Shown: positions 1 to 12,213, counted from the first letter of the stretch. The stretch is DNA of 64,000 nt from Lautropia sp. SCN 69-89 (GCA_001724855.1 MEED01000023.1:1-64000); one strand, 5' to 3'. Program-made: numbers and translations. Notes: generated by a model from the sequence alone, not told the origin.

Positions 1-1347
<1,347 letters not shown>

Positions 1348-1353
1348 TTGGTT

Positions 1354-1369
1354 GGCCTGTTTCCAGGCC
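1354..1369 (-). repeat. perfect GAAA-tetraloop hairpin at the aberrant 16S 5' boundary
   Basis: On the rRNA strand the sequence GGCCTG-GAAA-CAGGCC forms a 6-bp stem closed by a GNRA-type tetraloop. It sits where helix 1 of 16S rRNA and the 27F primer site should be, just before AACCAAAACGCTGGCGG. Confidence 0.75.
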
Positions 1370-1384
1370 TGCTCAACGGAATCG

Positions 1385-1410
1385 ACATTCATTGGTTTCC
1401 CAATGGATGT
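1385..1410 (-). repeat. leader hairpin, 11-bp arms with one mismatch
   Basis: On the transcript strand ACATCCATTGG is followed by GAAA and CCAATGAATGT. The arms pair with a single mismatch and again present a GAAA loop, making a second hairpin of the same design just upstream of the first. It could be part of the precursor processing stem, but the partner region downstream of 16S is outside the window. Confidence 0.6.
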
Positions 1411-1556
1411 TCGTTTACCGTGTGAGCGTTCGATTTTCCGAGATCCGCACCGGAACGAGTCCGGATTGGAACCCGCCTCGGGTCCGTGAGAACCCTCGGC
1501 TTGGCGCGTTCGCCCGAACGCCCACACTTATCGGCTGTTGATTTTTAAAGATCGTG

Positions 1557-1587
1557 GATCGCGCTGCATTTGCAGTGGGTCGCGATC
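1557..1587 (-). repeat. nested inverted repeat in the rrn leader
   Basis: The outer arms GATCGCG and CGCGATC enclose an inner perfect repeat CTGCA-TT-TGCAG. It lies between the -10 element and the boxA-like run, so it would be one of the first structures formed in the nascent rRNA transcript. Confidence 0.6.
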
Positions 1588-1601
1588 AGCAGAGAAAGGA
1601 G

Positions 1602-1630
1602 AGTATGACGAATCCCTGAGAACCTGTCAA
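1602..1630 (-). promoter_or_regulatory. rrn promoter (sigma-70 type)
   Basis: Minus strand: consensus -35 TTGACA (1625-1630), 17-nt spacer, -10 CATACT (1602-1607). It is correctly placed upstream of the boxA-like run and is the best sigma-70 promoter in this part of the window. Confidence 0.85.
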
Positions 1631-1754
1631 CTCGACCGCCTTCCCTGCCCGGCGCTTCGTTCCTTCCCGCCTTTGCGGTGAGGCCCTGCCGGCTCCGCAG
1701 CGCCGAAGCACTGCAGAGCCCGCGACTATAGCGGCAAACCTGGACGCATGCAAC

Positions 1755-2531
1755 TCAGCGGTGGCGGAACTGCGGCTTGCGCTTCTCGACGAAGGCCGCC
1801 ATCCCTTCCTTCTGGTCCTCGGTGGCGAACAGCGAGTGGAACAGCCGCCGCTCGAACAGGATGCCTTCGGCGAGCGGCGTCTCGTAGGCGCGGTTGATCG
1901 CCTCCTTGGCCATCATCAGCGCGGGGAGCGAAAAACCCGCGATCGAGGTGGCGGCCTCGAGTGCCTCGTCGAGCAGCCGCTCGGCCGGCACCACGCGCGA
2001 CACCAGCCCGGCGCGCTCGGCCTCCGCCGCGTCCATGGTGCGGGCCGTCAGGCACATGTCCATCGCCTTGGCTTTCGAGATCGCGCGCGGAAGACGCTGG
2101 GTGCCGCCGGCGCCCGGGATCACGCCGAGGCGGATCTCCGGCTGGCCGAACTTCGCGGTGTCGGCGGCGATGATGATGTCGCACATCATCGCCAGCTCGC
2201 ACCCGCCGCCGAGCGCATAGCCGGCCACTGCGGCGATCACCGGCTTGCGGATGCGCCGCAGCGTCTCCCAGTTGCGCGTGATGTACTCGCTGCGGAAGAC
2301 CTCCATGTAGCCCCAGCCGGCCATCGCCGCGATGTCGGCGCCGGCGGCGAACGCCTTGTCGCTGCCGGTGATCACGATCGCGCCGATGCCGTCGTCGGCG
2401 TCGAAATCGAGCAGGGCCGCGCCGAGCTCGTCCATCAGGCGGTCGTTGAGCGCGTTGAGCTGCTTGGGCCGGTTCAGCGTGACCAGGCCGACCCGACCGC
2501 GGGTTTCGACCAGGATGTTCTCGTAGGACAT
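1755..2531 (-). CDS. enoyl-CoA hydratase (crotonase family), PaaF-like
   Basis: A 258-residue crotonase-fold protein of normal length. The oxyanion-hole region FAAGADI sits near residues 61-67, and the two glutamates of classical hydratases are present in CELAMMCD (E112) and GQPEIRLG (E132), followed by [10 protein letters not shown]. It would hydrate trans-2-enoyl-CoA to 3-hydroxyacyl-CoA in the cytoplasm. It is divergent from paaK across 168 bp, which suggests a role in phenylacetyl-CoA or related aromatic/fatty acyl-CoA breakdown, but no other paa gene is visible. The family is certain; the exact substrate is inferred. Confidence 0.88.
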   Translation of the reverse strand: MSYENILVETRGRVGLVTLNRPKQLNALNDRLMDELGAALLDFDADDGIGAIVITGSDKAFAAGADIAAMAGWGYMEVFRSEYITRNWETLRRIRKPVIAAVAGYALGGGCELAMMCDIIIAADTAKFGQPEIRLGVIPGAGGTQRLPRAISKAKAMDMCLTARTMDAAEAERAGLVSRVVPAERLLDEALEAATSIAGFSLPALMMAKEAINRAYETPLAEGILFERRLFHSLFATEDQKEGMAAFVEKRKPQFRHR

Positions 2532-2699
2532 GTGCAGTGCTCCTCGTGGCGCCCATGCTGCGGGCGGTCGTCGACACCGATTCTGCCACGCGGCCGGTAC
2601 GCGAGACGCCGGCCGGCGGCGCAGGGTTTAACATCGGATCGCCACGGACGACGGCCATCGGGCGGCCGGCCCGCGTGCCACGAGAACGGAGGAGTCGCC

Positions 2700-4028
2700 A
2701 TGAGCAGCAAGGAAGCCGCAGCGATGGTCTCGGCCGGAGGGTTTCCGCTCGAGCCGATCGAGCGGGCGAGCGTCGACGAACTGCGCGCGCTGCAGCTGCA
2801 GCGACTGCGCTGGTCGCTCGACCACGCGTACCGCAACGTTGCGCACTACCGTGCGAAATTCGATGCCGCAGGGGTTCGCCCCGAGGACCTGAACTCGCTC
2901 GACGACCTGGCACGGTTTCCGTTCACCACCAAGGCCGATCTGCGCGAGACCTACCCGTTCGGCATGTTCGCAGTGCCGCGTGAGAAGGTGGTGCGCATCC
3001 ATGCGTCCAGCGGCACCACCGGCAAGCCGACCGTCGTCGGCTACACCGCACGCGACATCGACGCGTGGGCGAACCTGATGGCGCGATCGATCCGCGCCGC
3101 GGGCGCCCGTCCGGGCGACATCGCCCACGTCAGCTACGGCTACGGGCTGTTCACCGGCGGGCTGGGCGCCCACTACGGCGCCGAACGGCTGGGCCTGACG
3201 GTGATCCCGTTCGGCGGCGGCCAGACCGAGCGGCAGGTGCAGCTGATTACCGACTTCCGGCCGGCGATCATCATGGTCACGCCCAGCTACATGCTGGCGA
3301 TCGCCGACGAGATCGAGCGCCAGGGGCTCGATCCGCGCGGCACCAGCCTGCGCATCGGCGTGTTCGGCGCCGAGCCGTGGACCAACGAGATGCGCACCGA
3401 GATCGAGAAGCGGCTCGCGATCGACGCGGTCGATCTCTACGGCCTGTCCGAGGTGATGGGGCCCGGCGTGGCCTGCGAATGCCTCGAATCGAAGGACGGC
3501 CCGACGATCTGGGAAGACCACTTCTATCCCGAGATCGTCGACCCGCAGACCGGCAAGGTGCTTCCCGAGGGCGAGTTCGGCGAACTGGTGTTCACCTCGC
3601 TGTCGAAGGAAGCGCTGCCGATCGTGCGCTACCGCACCCGCGACCTCACCCGGCTGCTGCCGGGCAGCGCCCGCACGATGCGGCGCATGCAGAAGATCAC
3701 CGGCCGCTCCGACGACATGATGATCGTGCGTGGCGTGAACGTGTTCCCGTCGCAGATCGAGGAGCTGATCCTGCAGCGGCCCAACCTCGCGCCGCACTAC
3801 GTTTGCGAGCTCACCCGCGAAGGGCCGCTGGACGCGCTCACGGTGCGCGTCGAACTGAAGGCCGGCGAGCACCACGACGGTGCCGATGCGGTCGGCGCGG
3901 CCGCCGCGCTCGAGCACGCGATCAAGACCTACATCGGCGTGACGGTGACCGTGCGGGTGGAGCCACCGGGCGCGATCGAGCGCTCGGTGGGCAAGGCGAA
4001 GCGGGTGATCGACAAGCGGGGGCGGTGA
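2700..4028 (+). CDS. paaK: phenylacetate-CoA ligase
   Basis: ATP-dependent ligase of 442 residues that activates phenylacetate to phenylacetyl-CoA. The adenylate-forming P-loop SSGTTGKPTVVGYT lies at residues 103-116, and later come the family motifs YGLSEVMGPG and RSDDMMIVRGVNVFPSQIEE, the latter typical of PaaK rather than long-chain acyl-CoA ligases. The long upstream extension of the track ORF is a shadow of the divergent gene. ATG 2700 is chosen because GGAGG stands at the right distance. The paaABCDE oxygenase genes are not nearby, so this may be an orphan or satellite copy. Confidence 0.93.
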   Translation: MSSKEAAAMVSAGGFPLEPIERASVDELRALQLQRLRWSLDHAYRNVAHYRAKFDAAGVRPEDLNSLDDLARFPFTTKADLRETYPFGMFAVPREKVVRIHASSGTTGKPTVVGYTARDIDAWANLMARSIRAAGARPGDIAHVSYGYGLFTGGLGAHYGAERLGLTVIPFGGGQTERQVQLITDFRPAIIMVTPSYMLAIADEIERQGLDPRGTSLRIGVFGAEPWTNEMRTEIEKRLAIDAVDLYGLSEVMGPGVACECLESKDGPTIWEDHFYPEIVDPQTGKVLPEGEFGELVFTSLSKEALPIVRYRTRDLTRLLPGSARTMRRMQKITGRSDDMMIVRGVNVFPSQIEELILQRPNLAPHYVCELTREGPLDALTVRVELKAGEHHDGADAVGAAAALEHAIKTYIGVTVTVRVEPPGAIERSVGKAKRVIDKRGR

Positions 4029-4041
4029 GGGTCGGCCGGCA

Positions 4042-5088
4042 TCAGCCCGGCGGCGGCGGCACGAACTGGGCGCCGAACGAGCCGATGGCGATCAGGCCGT
4101 TGCTGGTGCGGAAGCGGAAACGCCCGGCGAGTTCGTACGAATAGTCGCCGGACACGCCGAAGTATTTTGCCTCGAAGCGACCATCGACGAGGTCGGCATC
4201 CGGACCGGCGGCCGAAATCATCGATCCGGTCAGGGCCATGTCGACCGTGTCCGTCCCCGACTGCTGGAGGCTCACCGGATCGACGCGGAGCACGTCGAAC
4301 TTGAGCAGGTTCGAGTCATAGTAAGGCATCACCATCGTGCCGATCTGCGCCGAGGCGATCCGCCCGCTGCTGCCATCGACCTGGATTTCGATCGGGGCGC
4401 TGAAGCTGCGCAAGTGGCCGAGCGCAGCGCTGCCGTCCTCGTCGGGCCCGATCGCCCCGACGATGTAGCCGAGATAGCGCCGATTCGTCCCGCTCGGCCA
4501 GAAGTTCTTCACGTTCTCCGAGATCGGTTCGTACCAGGGGCCTACGAACCCCTCGGTGCTGATGGGCACCTTCTCCCAGGTGCCGAAGCGGACGTACTGC
4601 AGCTGCGGAGGCAACCAGGGCGGGTTGTAAAGATAGGCCGTAGGGCTGTGAAAGTCGGTCAGTGCCACATACGGCGCGCTCAGCATCGTGTTCAGCGGGT
4701 TCTCGTAGGAGACGCCTTGCAGCGCGCCTAGGACGTTGCGACCCCATTCAGGCGCAGTCAGATTCGCGGCAGTGAACCCGGTGGGACCATCGTTTGCGTC
4801 GAGCGCCGCCGGGAAGTTCAGCGTGAGGATGTAGCTGTCGGTGGGCAGCGGTATCTGCACCGCGCTACCGACGTCGACGAACACGCTGGTCGCAGTCGAC
4901 GCGCACATGCCGATCGTAAAGCCGTCGGCACTCGACGCCGACGCCGAATCGCAGGCTACCGGCGCCGGGACGAAAGGATTGGGCCCGGTGCTCGACCCGC
5001 CCCCGCAAGCCGCGAGGCCGGTGGCGAACAGCAACGCGATCGCTGCTGCGCGGAAAGGCCGGTGTTCGCTCGTGCGGGCGGGATTCAT
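4042..5088 (-). CDS. predicted lipoprotein of unknown function
   Basis: 348 residues from ATG 5088. The N-terminus has a basic n-region, a hydrophobic stretch and a lipobox GLAAC with the lipidation cysteine at residue 28, followed by a Gly/Ser linker, so it should be anchored in the outer or inner membrane facing the periplasm. I do not recognise a family for the rest, which is rich in short beta-type segments. The track start at 5238 would place a non-membrane Arg-rich tail ahead of the signal peptide and is rejected. The 3' end is 13 bp from that of paaK in convergent orientation. Confidence 0.75.
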   Translation of the reverse strand: MNPARTSEHRPFRAAAIALLFATGLAACGGGSSTGPNPFVPAPVACDSASASSADGFTIGMCASTATSVFVDVGSAVQIPLPTDSYILTLNFPAALDANDGPTGFTAANLTAPEWGRNVLGALQGVSYENPLNTMLSAPYVALTDFHSPTAYLYNPPWLPPQLQYVRFGTWEKVPISTEGFVGPWYEPISENVKNFWPSGTNRRYLGYIVGAIGPDEDGSAALGHLRSFSAPIEIQVDGSSGRIASAQIGTMVMPYYDSNLLKFDVLRVDPVSLQQSGTDTVDMALTGSMISAAGPDADLVDGRFEAKYFGVSGDYSYELAGRFRFRTSNGLIAIGSFGAQFVPPPPG

Positions 5089-5315
5089 GGCAGCGGTCCC
5101 CAATGCAGGCACCTCTGTACGGTTCGAGTGTCGGCGCAGGCCGCGGCGTTGCGCCCGATGGGCGGACGAACGGAGGGCATGTCCCGCCGAGTGTACCTGC
5201 AGGCAGCGGCAAGGCCGGCCCCCCGACCGCGCCGGCAACCGTGACGGAAATCACATCCCGTGAGGAAGCGGGCAAAATATCGCGCTTCGAGCGACAACCT
5301 GCAGGAGCACCAACG

Positions 5316-6311
5316 ATGTTCGACGCGCTTTACCTGGAGAAGTCCGACGGGGGATTCTCCGCGACCCGCAGGACGCTGAGCGACGACGAGCTCGCGGCAG
5401 CCACGCCCGATGCCGATGTCACGGTGCGCATCGAGTATTCGACGATCAACTACAAGGACGCGCTCGCGCTCACCGATCGTTCGCCGGTGGTGCGTCGCTG
5501 GCCGATGGTGCCGGGCATCGACGGTGCCGGCGTGGTCGAGGCGAGCTCGCATCCGGGCTTCGCCGTCGGCGACCGGGTGATCCTCAACGGCTGGGGCGTG
5601 GGCGAGACCCACTGGGGATGCCTCGCGCAGCGCGCGCGGCTCGAGGGCGACTGGCTGGTCGCGATGCCTGCGGGGATCGACGCGCGCCGCGCGATGGCGA
5701 TCGGCACCGCCGGCTACACCGCGATGCTGTGCGTGATGGCGCTCGAGCGCCGCGGCGTGACGCCTGCGCAGGGCGAGATCCTCGTGACCGGCGCAGTGGG
5801 CGGCGTGGGCAGCGTCGCGATCGCGCTGCTCGCGCGACGGGGTTTTCGCGTCGTAGCCTCCACCGGGCGGGCGGGCGAGGCTGACTACCTGCGCGCGCTG
5901 GGCGCCGCCGAAGTGATCGATCGCGCGACCCTGTCGGCGCCAGGCAAGCCGCTGCAGAAGGAACGCTGGGCCGGCGTCGTCGACGCGGTGGGCTCGCACA
6001 CGCTGGCCAACGCGTGCGCGCAGGCGAAGTACCGCGGCACGGTCGCCGCCTGCGGACTGGCCGGCGGGATGGACTTCCCCGCGACGGTCGCTCCGTTCAT
6101 CCTGCGCGGCGTGGCGCTGATCGGCGTCGACTCGGTGATGTGCCCGATCGACGAGCGGCGCGAAGCCTGGAAACGGCTGGCGAGCGAACTCGATCCTGCG
6201 CAACTCGAGCGCATGACCACCGTCGTCGGCCTCGACGACGCGCTGAAACTCGCTCCGGAGATGCTGGCCGGCAAGGTGCGCGGCCGCGTCGCGGTCGACG
6301 TGAACCGTTGA
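5316..6311 (+). CDS. acuI: acrylyl-CoA reductase (NADPH), AcuI/YhdH-type MDR oxidoreductase
   Basis: 331 residues, matching the AcuI/YhdH subgroup of medium-chain dehydrogenases, which lack the zinc sites of alcohol dehydrogenases. Visible are the substrate-side motif [11 protein letters not shown], the GIDGAGVV segment, and the dinucleotide-binding [14 protein letters not shown]. The enzyme reduces toxic acryloyl-CoA to propionyl-CoA, for example in 3-hydroxypropionate or DMSP-related metabolism. ATG 5316 has AGGAG upstream. The following peptidase gene starts inside its stop codon, so the two are co-transcribed. Confidence 0.88.
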   Translation: MFDALYLEKSDGGFSATRRTLSDDELAAATPDADVTVRIEYSTINYKDALALTDRSPVVRRWPMVPGIDGAGVVEASSHPGFAVGDRVILNGWGVGETHWGCLAQRARLEGDWLVAMPAGIDARRAMAIGTAGYTAMLCVMALERRGVTPAQGEILVTGAVGGVGSVAIALLARRGFRVVASTGRAGEADYLRALGAAEVIDRATLSAPGKPLQKERWAGVVDAVGSHTLANACAQAKYRGTVAACGLAGGMDFPATVAPFILRGVALIGVDSVMCPIDERREAWKRLASELDPAQLERMTTVVGLDDALKLAPEMLAGKVRGRVAVDVNR

Positions 6312-8152
6312 GCGCGCCTGCAAAGCGCCGGGCCGGCGGCGCGCCGGTCTCGTACCGGATCGTCCCGGTCGATCCGCACGCGCACCTGTTCGAGATTGCA
6401 CTCACGATCGCGCAGCCCGACCCGGAGGGCCAGCGCGTGGCGCTGCCGGCCTGGATTCCCGGCAGCTACATGATCCGCGAGTTCGCGCGGCACGTCGTCT
6501 CGATCGATGCGCGCAGCGGCGCGTGCGCGGTGCGCGTGCGCAAGCTCGACAAGCACACATGGCAGGCAGCGCGCTGCGACGGCCCGTTGACCCTCGTCTA
6601 CCGGGTCTATGCCTGGGATCTGTCGGTGCGCGCGGCGCACCTCGACGCGACGCACGGCTTCTTCAACGGCACCAGCGTGTTTTTCAGGGTGCTCGGCCAG
6701 GAGGACCAGCCCTGCGAGGTGCTGATCGAACCGCCGGCCGGCGACGGATACGCCGACTGGCGCGTGGCCACCACGCTGCCCGAGGCCGGCGCGCGCCGCC
6801 ACGGCTTCGGCCGCTATCGCGCGGCCGACTACGACGAGCTGGTCGATCATCCGGTGGAGATGGGGCGCTTCACGCTCGCCGGCTTCGAAGCGGGAGGCGT
6901 GCGCCACGAAGTCGCGATCACCGGCCGCCACGATGCGGACACCGCGCGGCTGTGTCGCGACCTCGCCCGCGTCTGCGCGCAGCAGGTACGCCTGTTCGAG
7001 CCGCGCACGCGCCGTGCGCCGGTCGAGCGCTACCTGTTCCTGGTGATGGCGGTCGGCGACGGATACGGCGGCCTCGAGCACCGCTCGAGCACCGCGCTGA
7101 TCTGCTCGCGCAATGACCTGCCGTGGCGCGGCCAGCGCGAAACGTCCGACGGCTATCGCGGCTTCCTCGGACTGGCGAGCCACGAGTACTTCCATACCTG
7201 GAACGTAAAGCGGATCAAACCCGCGGCGTTCGCGCACTACGACCTGCAGCAGGAGAACTACACGCGGCTGCTGTGGATCTTCGAGGGCTTCACTTCGTAC
7301 TACGACGACCTGATGCTGGTGCGCTCCGGCGTCATCGACCACGACGCGTACCTGGGTTTGCTCGCGAAGACGATCAGCGGCGTGATGCGCGGCCCGGGCC
7401 GGCAGGTCCAGAGCGTGGCCGAGTCGAGCTTCGATGCATGGATCAAGTACTACCGGCAGGACGAGAACTCGCCGAATGCGATCGCCAGCTACTACGCGAA
7501 GGGCTCGCTGGTGGCGCTGGCGCTCGACCTGACGATCCGCATCCGCACCGGCGGGAAACGCTCGCTCGACGACGCGATGCGGCTGATGTGGAGGCGCTAC
7601 GGACGCGACTTCTTCGCACGGCGCGAAGGACTCGCCGAAGACGAGTTTCCGCGCCTGCTCGAAGAAGCGACCGGCCTGCGGCTCGACGCGCAGATCCGCA
7701 GCTGGGCCTACGGCACGGCAGAGCTGCCGCTCGCGCCGCTGCTGCGGGCGGTGGGCGTCGAGCCCGGATTCGGTCCCGGCGACCAGGGGCCGGCCTCGCT
7801 CGGCGCCAAGCTCGCCACGCGCGAGGGCCAGTTGACGATCGCGACCGCCTACACCGGCCAGGCGGCGCAACGCGCCGGTCTTTCGGCCGGCGACACGCTG
7901 GTGGCCGTCGACGGCCTGCGCATCGACGAGCGCGCGCTGAAGGCGCTGCTCGCGCGCCGCAAGCCGGGAGACCGACTGCGCGTGCACGCATTCCGTCGCG
8001 ACGAGTTGTTCGACTGCGAACTCCAACTCGACGCACCGCCGGCGACCGACGCGAAGCTGACGCTCGCGCCGAAGCCCGGAGCGCGCGCGGCGCGGCTGCT
8101 CGCCGGGTGGCTGGGCGGGAGCCGGCCGGCCCGCGCCAGCCGAGCCCCCTGA
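6308..8152 (+). CDS. M61 family peptidase (glycyl aminopeptidase-like) with PDZ domain
   Basis: About 614 residues if translation starts at TTG 6308, which overlaps the acuI stop as TTGA. No ATG or GTG fits near this point, so the start is tentative. The zinc motif HEYFH is at residues 292-296, inside [14 protein letters not shown] that is characteristic of family M61, with a downstream glutamate in [12 protein letters not shown]. An N-terminal beta domain precedes it and a PDZ domain ([19 protein letters not shown]) follows. Predicted metallopeptidase; no clear signal peptide is seen. The native substrate is unknown. Confidence 0.87.
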   Translation: MSAPAKRRAGGAPVSYRIVPVDPHAHLFEIALTIAQPDPEGQRVALPAWIPGSYMIREFARHVVSIDARSGACAVRVRKLDKHTWQAARCDGPLTLVYRVYAWDLSVRAAHLDATHGFFNGTSVFFRVLGQEDQPCEVLIEPPAGDGYADWRVATTLPEAGARRHGFGRYRAADYDELVDHPVEMGRFTLAGFEAGGVRHEVAITGRHDADTARLCRDLARVCAQQVRLFEPRTRRAPVERYLFLVMAVGDGYGGLEHRSSTALICSRNDLPWRGQRETSDGYRGFLGLASHEYFHTWNVKRIKPAAFAHYDLQQENYTRLLWIFEGFTSYYDDLMLVRSGVIDHDAYLGLLAKTISGVMRGPGRQVQSVAESSFDAWIKYYRQDENSPNAIASYYAKGSLVALALDLTIRIRTGGKRSLDDAMRLMWRRYGRDFFARREGLAEDEFPRLLEEATGLRLDAQIRSWAYGTAELPLAPLLRAVGVEPGFGPGDQGPASLGAKLATREGQLTIATAYTGQAAQRAGLSAGDTLVAVDGLRIDERALKALLARRKPGDRLRVHAFRRDELFDCELQLDAPPATDAKLTLAPKPGARAARLLAGWLGGSRPARASRAP

Positions 8153-8174
8153 CCCGCGAGCAGCGTCGGCCTGC

Positions 8175-8975
8175 TCAGCCGAACAGCGTCGCCAGCGCCT
8201 CGCCGGGGTCGGGCGCGCGCATGAAGGCTTCCCCGACCAGGAACGCGTTCACGCCGGCCTGGCGCATTCGCGCCACGTCGGCCGGAGCGAGGATGCCACT
8301 CTCGGTGACGACCAGCCGGTCGGGCGGGATGCGCGGCAGCAGCGCCAGCGTGGTATCGAGCGAGACCTCGAAGCTGCGCAGGTTGCGATTGTTGATGCCT
8401 ACGAGCGGCGTGCCCAGCGCGAGCGCGCGATCGAGTTCGGCCGCATCGTGCACCTCGACCAGTACGTCCATCGACAGCGCGCGGGCGATCGATGCGAATT
8501 CGGCGAGTTGCGCGTCGTCGAGCGTCGCGACGATCAGCAGGATGCAGTCGGCGCCGTTCGCGCGCGCCTCGTAGACCTGCCAGGCGTCGACGACGAAATC
8601 CTTGCGCAGCACCGGCAGCGCACACGCCGCGCGCGCGGCCCGCAGGTCGTCGAGCGAACCCCGGAAGAAGCGCTCGTCGGTGAGCACCGACAGGCAGGCC
8701 GCACCGTGCGCGGCGTAGCGGGCGGCGATCGCCGGCGGATCGAAGGGTTCGCGCAGTAGGCCCTTGCTCGGGCTCGCCTTCTTGATCTCGGCGATGACGG
8801 CTGCGCGGCCGGCCGCGATCTTCGCGCGCAGCGCGCGCTCGAAGCCGCGTACGGGTTGCGCGCTGCATGCCGCCTCGGCCTGCGCGCGCAACGCGGCGTC
8901 GCTTTGCAGCCGACGCGCCGCCGCCACTTCCTCGCGCTTGACGGCGACGATGCGCGCCAGGATGTCCTCAGCCAT
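8175..8975 (-). CDS. trpC: indole-3-glycerol phosphate synthase
   Basis: 266-residue TIM barrel that closes the indole ring from carboxyphenylamino-deoxyribulose phosphate. Diagnostic stretches are [12 protein letters not shown] near residue 65, [13 protein letters not shown] and [13 protein letters not shown], followed by ESGI near the end. ATG 8975 overlaps the 3' end of trpD by 8 nt, showing translational coupling. It is last in the trpEGDC order. The enzyme is monofunctional, not fused to TrpF. Confidence 0.96.
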   Translation of the reverse strand: MAEDILARIVAVKREEVAAARRLQSDAALRAQAEAACSAQPVRGFERALRAKIAAGRAAVIAEIKKASPSKGLLREPFDPPAIAARYAAHGAACLSVLTDERFFRGSLDDLRAARAACALPVLRKDFVVDAWQVYEARANGADCILLIVATLDDAQLAEFASIARALSMDVLVEVHDAAELDRALALGTPLVGINNRNLRSFEVSLDTTLALLPRIPPDRLVVTESGILAPADVARMRQAGVNAFLVGEAFMRAPDPGEALATLFG

Positions 8976-10011
8976 GACCCTGCCCCGCGCAGCGCTGCGT
9001 GAACTGCACGAACGCGTCGAGCCTGGCGCGCGCCGCGCCCGATGCGATCGTCTCGCGCGCCAGCGCGATGCCGGCTGCGATCGAGTCGACCACGTCGGCC
9101 GCATAGAGGGCCGTGCCCGCGTTCAGCGTGACGATCTCGCGCGGCGTGCCCGGCTGGTTCGACAGCGCCTCGAGCACCATCTCCTTCGATTCGAGCGCGT
9201 CGGCCACCCGCAGGCCGCGGTTGCTGATCATCGACAGGCCGAAGTCCTCCGGATGGATCTCGTACTCGCTCACTTCGCCGTTCTTCAGTTCGCCGACCAT
9301 CGTCGCGGCGCCGAGCGAGACCTCGTCCATCCCGTCCTTGCCCCAGACGACGACCGCGTGCCTCGCGCCCAGCCGCTGCATCACGCGCACCTGGATGCCG
9401 ACCAGGTCGGGGTGGAACACGCCCATCAGGATGTTCGGCGCACCAGCCGGGTTGGTGAGCGGGCCGAGGATGTTGAAGATCGTGCGCACGCCCAGCTCGC
9501 GGCGCACCGGCGCGACGTTCTTCATCGCCGGGTGGTGATTGGGCGCGAACATGAAGCCGACGCCGGTGGCGCGAATGCAGTCGGCGACCTGCGACGCGTT
9601 CAGCATGATGTTGGCGCCCAGCGCCTCGAGCACGTCGGCGGCGCCCGACTTCGACGAGACGCCACGGTTGCCGTGCTTGGCCACCGTCGCGCCGGCCGCC
9701 GCGGCCACGAAGGTCGACGCGGTCGAGATGTTGAAGGTGTGCGAGCCGTCGCCGCCGGTGCCGACCACGTCGACGAAGTGCGGGCCGCCGTCGACCTCGA
9801 CCTTGGTGGCGAACTCGCGCATGACCTGTGCTGCAGCGCTGATCTCGCCGACCGTCTCCTTCTTCACGCGCAAGCCCACCAGGATCGCCGCCATCATCGT
9901 CGGCGACATCTCGCCGCTCATGATCTGGCGCATGATCCTGAGCATCTCGTCGTGGAAGATCTCGCGATGCTCGATGCAACGGGTGAGCGCTTCCTGCGCG
10001 GTGATCGTCAT
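8968..10011 (-). CDS. trpD: anthranilate phosphoribosyltransferase
   Basis: 347 residues. It transfers phosphoribose from PRPP to anthranilate. The PRPP-binding motif [14 protein letters not shown] is present, as are [18 protein letters not shown] and the ILGPLTNPA segment typical of TrpD. ATG 10011 overlaps the trpG stop in an ATGA junction, so the long N-terminal extension in the track is discarded. TrpD and TrpG are separate proteins here, unlike the fused enterobacterial form. Confidence 0.96.
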   Translation of the reverse strand: MTITAQEALTRCIEHREIFHDEMLRIMRQIMSGEMSPTMMAAILVGLRVKKETVGEISAAAQVMREFATKVEVDGGPHFVDVVGTGGDGSHTFNISTASTFVAAAAGATVAKHGNRGVSSKSGAADVLEALGANIMLNASQVADCIRATGVGFMFAPNHHPAMKNVAPVRRELGVRTIFNILGPLTNPAGAPNILMGVFHPDLVGIQVRVMQRLGARHAVVVWGKDGMDEVSLGAATMVGELKNGEVSEYEIHPEDFGLSMISNRGLRVADALESKEMVLEALSNQPGTPREIVTLNAGTALYAADVVDSIAAGIALARETIASGAARARLDAFVQFTQRCAGQGHG

Positions 10012-10577
10012 TTCGGTTCTCCCAGGAAATTGCGCAGCAGCGCGTGGCCGTGCTCGGTGAGAATGGATTCGGGATGGAACTGCACGCCTTCCACGGCCAG
10101 TTCGCGGTGGCGCAGCCCCATGATCTCGCCGTCGTCGGTCCAGGCCGTGACTTCGAGACAGCCGGGCAGCGACTCGCGCTCGACCGCCAGCGAGTGATAG
10201 CGGATCGCGGTGAACGGGTCGGGAAGCCCGCGGAAAACGCCGGCCCCGTCGTGACGGATCGGCGAGGTCTTGCCGTGCATCACCTGCTTCGCGCGCACCA
10301 CGCGCCCACCGAAGGCGGCGCCGATCGCCTGGTGTCCCAGGCAAACGCCGAGGATCGGGATGCGGCCCGCGAAACGCTCGATCAGCGGCAGCGAGATGCC
10401 GGCCTCGGCCGGCGTGCACGGGCCCGGCGAGATCACGATGCGCGCCGGGGCCAGCGCGACGACCTCGTCGAGCGTGATCGCGTCGTTGCGCACCGTGCGC
10501 ACCTCCTCGCCCAGCTCGCCGAAGTACTGCACCAGGTTCCAGGTGAAGCTGTCGTAGTTGTCGATCATCAGCAGCAT
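10008..10577 (-). CDS. trpG: anthranilate synthase glutamine amidotransferase component
   Basis: 189 residues, a class I amidotransferase that feeds ammonia from glutamine to TrpE. The N-terminal [10 protein letters not shown] motif, the nucleophile in GVCLGHQ (Cys79) and the GVQFHPES segment with the His-Glu pair are intact. The gene may also serve folate synthesis (PabA function), as in many organisms with one such protein. It lies 17 bp after trpE and overlaps trpD. Confidence 0.95.
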   Translation of the reverse strand: MLLMIDNYDSFTWNLVQYFGELGEEVRTVRNDAITLDEVVALAPARIVISPGPCTPAEAGISLPLIERFAGRIPILGVCLGHQAIGAAFGGRVVRAKQVMHGKTSPIRHDGAGVFRGLPDPFTAIRYHSLAVERESLPGCLEVTAWTDDGEIMGLRHRELAVEGVQFHPESILTEHGHALLRNFLGEPK

Positions 10578-10594
10578 GTTCGTCTCCGGCCGCG

Positions 10595-12076
10595 TCAGAT
10601 CTGGCCATCCAGGCCGGCCTGCACCAGTTCGGCTGCACGCAGCACCGCGCGCGCCTTGTTCTCGGTCTCCTGCCACTCGTTCTCGGGGATCGAGTCGGCG
10701 ACGACGCCGGCGGCGGCCTGCACGTACAGGGTGCCGTCCTTGACCACTGCGGTGCGGATCGCGATCGCGAGGTCGAGGTCGCCGAGAAACGAAATGTAGC
10801 CGCAGGCGCCGCCATAGACGCCGCGTCGGGTCGGCTCGAGCTCGTCGATGATCTGCATCGCGCGGATCTTCGGCGCGCCGGTGAGCGTGCCCGCCGGGAA
10901 GGTCGCGCGCAGCACGTCGATCGGCCCCATGCCGGGCTTCAGCTTGCCCTCGACGTTCGAGACGATGTGCATCACGTGCGAGTACTTCTCGATCGCAAGC
11001 TGGTCGGTCACGCGCACGCTGCCGATTTCGGCGATGCGGCCGATGTCGTTGCGCGCGAGATCGATCAGCATCACGTGCTCGGCAATCTCCTTCGGGTCGG
11101 CCAGCAACTCCTGCGCGAGCGCTGCATCCTGCGCCGGCGTGGCGCCGCGCCGGCGCGTGCCCGCCAGCGGACGGATGGTGATGCGGTCGCCGTCGGGCTG
11201 GCGCTCCTGGCGCACGAGGATCTCGGGCGAGGCACCGACGATGTGGAACTCGCCGAGGTTGTAGAAGTACATGTACGGCGACGGGTTGATCGAGCGCAGC
11301 GCGCGGTACAGCGTGACCGGCGAATCGCGGAACGGCTTTTCGATCAGCTGGCCGACCTGCACCTGCATCACGTCGCCGGCCATGATGTATTCCTTGGCCC
11401 GCGCGACCGCTGCGAGGTAGTCGTCCCTGGCGAATTCGCGGCGCGTGCCGGTCTCGAAGCTCGGCTCGAGCGAGGGCATCTCCAACGGCCGCGACAGCTG
11501 CGCGTAGAGCTCGCGCAGGCGCTTGCGGGCACGCTGGTACGCCTCGCCCTCGGCGGGATCGGCGTAGACCATCAGGTAGATCTTGCCGGTCACGTTGTCG
11601 ACGATCGCGAGTTCTTCGGTGAGCAGCAGGAACACGTCGGGAACGCCGACCGGATCGGGCTTGTCGCGACCGGCCGCGCGCGGCTCGATGTGGCGCACCG
11701 CGTCGTAGGCGAAATAGCCGGCCAGCCCGCCGCAGAAGCGCGGCAGGCCCGGGCGCACCGCGACCTTGAAGCGTTTCTGGTAGGCGTCGACGAAGTCGAG
11801 CGGGTTGCCCCGGTAGCGCTCGATCGTTTCGCCGTTCTTCACCACCTCGGCGCCGTCGGCGGTCGAGCGGATGATCGTGCTCGCGGGCAGGCCGATGAAC
11901 GAATAGCGCCCGAAGCGCTCGCCGCCCACCACCGATTCGAGCAGGAAGCTGTACGGCTGGTGCGCCAGCTTCAGGTACAGCGACAGCGGCGTGTCGAGGT
12001 CGGCGAAGCACTCCAGCAGCAGCGGAATGCGGTTGTAGCCCTGGGCGGCAATCGCCCGGAATTCGATTTCGGTCAT
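10595..12076 (-). CDS. trpE: anthranilate synthase component I
   Basis: 493 residues, first enzyme of tryptophan synthesis from chorismate. The LLES motif used for tryptophan feedback binding is present in [11 protein letters not shown], and the catalytic C-terminal domain shows [22 protein letters not shown] and [20 protein letters not shown]. The start ATG 12076 is preceded by GAGGGAG. The 5' region contains a tryptophan-rich leader peptide (12214-12291) and GC-rich hairpins, so expression is probably controlled by tryptophan-sensing attenuation. Confidence 0.97.
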   Translation of the reverse strand: MTEIEFRAIAAQGYNRIPLLLECFADLDTPLSLYLKLAHQPYSFLLESVVGGERFGRYSFIGLPASTIIRSTADGAEVVKNGETIERYRGNPLDFVDAYQKRFKVAVRPGLPRFCGGLAGYFAYDAVRHIEPRAAGRDKPDPVGVPDVFLLLTEELAIVDNVTGKIYLMVYADPAEGEAYQRARKRLRELYAQLSRPLEMPSLEPSFETGTRREFARDDYLAAVARAKEYIMAGDVMQVQVGQLIEKPFRDSPVTLYRALRSINPSPYMYFYNLGEFHIVGASPEILVRQERQPDGDRITIRPLAGTRRRGATPAQDAALAQELLADPKEIAEHVMLIDLARNDIGRIAEIGSVRVTDQLAIEKYSHVMHIVSNVEGKLKPGMGPIDVLRATFPAGTLTGAPKIRAMQIIDELEPTRRGVYGGACGYISFLGDLDLAIAIRTAVVKDGTLYVQAAAGVVADSIPENEWQETENKARAVLRAAELVQAGLDGQI

Positions 12077-12097
12077 GACTCCCTCGCGGAACTGCGG

Positions 12098-12118
12098 CCG
12101 GGTCCACTGCGGACCCGG
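12098..12118 (-). promoter_or_regulatory. 8-bp perfect hairpin just before the trpE ribosome-binding site
   Basis: The arms CCGGGTCC and GGACCCGG enclose a 5-nt loop (GCAGT on the transcript). It ends about 20 nt before trpE. No U-run follows, so it is not a textbook intrinsic terminator; it could be part of an attenuator acting through Rho or by masking translation. Confidence 0.55.
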
Positions 12119-12119
12119 A

Positions 12120-12140
12120 GGCGCCCGCCATGGGGCGCCC
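12120..12140 (-). promoter_or_regulatory. GGCGCC inverted repeat in the trp leader
   Basis: Two GGCGCC copies, the second extended to GGGCGCC on the transcript, flank an 8-nt loop containing CCATGG. GGGCGC here can also pair with GCGCCC segments closer to the leader peptide, giving mutually exclusive structures as expected of an attenuator. The pairing is my reading by eye, not a folding computation. Confidence 0.45.
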
Positions 12141-12213
12141 AGCGATGTTTCAGGAAACCCGGCCGGGGGCGCGGCGCCGCGAGGGCGCTAGCGACACGGC
12201 CGGTGTGCGGCGA

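Larger units (their letters stand above)
1348..1601 (-). other. rrn operon transcribed leader
   Basis: This non-coding stretch lies between the rrn promoter and the recognisable 16S gene. On the minus strand it carries a boxA-like run CGATCTTTAAAAATCAAC (about 1536-1554) followed by AGCCGATAAGTGTGGGCG, a combination I know from betaproteobacterial rRNA leaders. It also holds a nested inverted repeat at 1557-1587 and two hairpins with GAAA loops at 1354-1369 and 1385-1410. The ORFs drawn here in the track are not credible genes. Confidence 0.8.

Noticed and set aside
1448-1475. GGGTTCCAATCC, a T-loop-like motif in the rrn leader
   Set aside because: No acceptor stem or anticodon arm can be built around it, so it is not a tRNA.
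8534-9979. 481-aa minus-strand ORF within trpC/trpD
   Set aside because: Same strand but another frame of two certain genes; Arg-rich shadow.
12098-12140. Classical intrinsic terminator in the trp leader
   Set aside because: Strong stems are present but no U-run follows either, so I list them only as attenuator elements.
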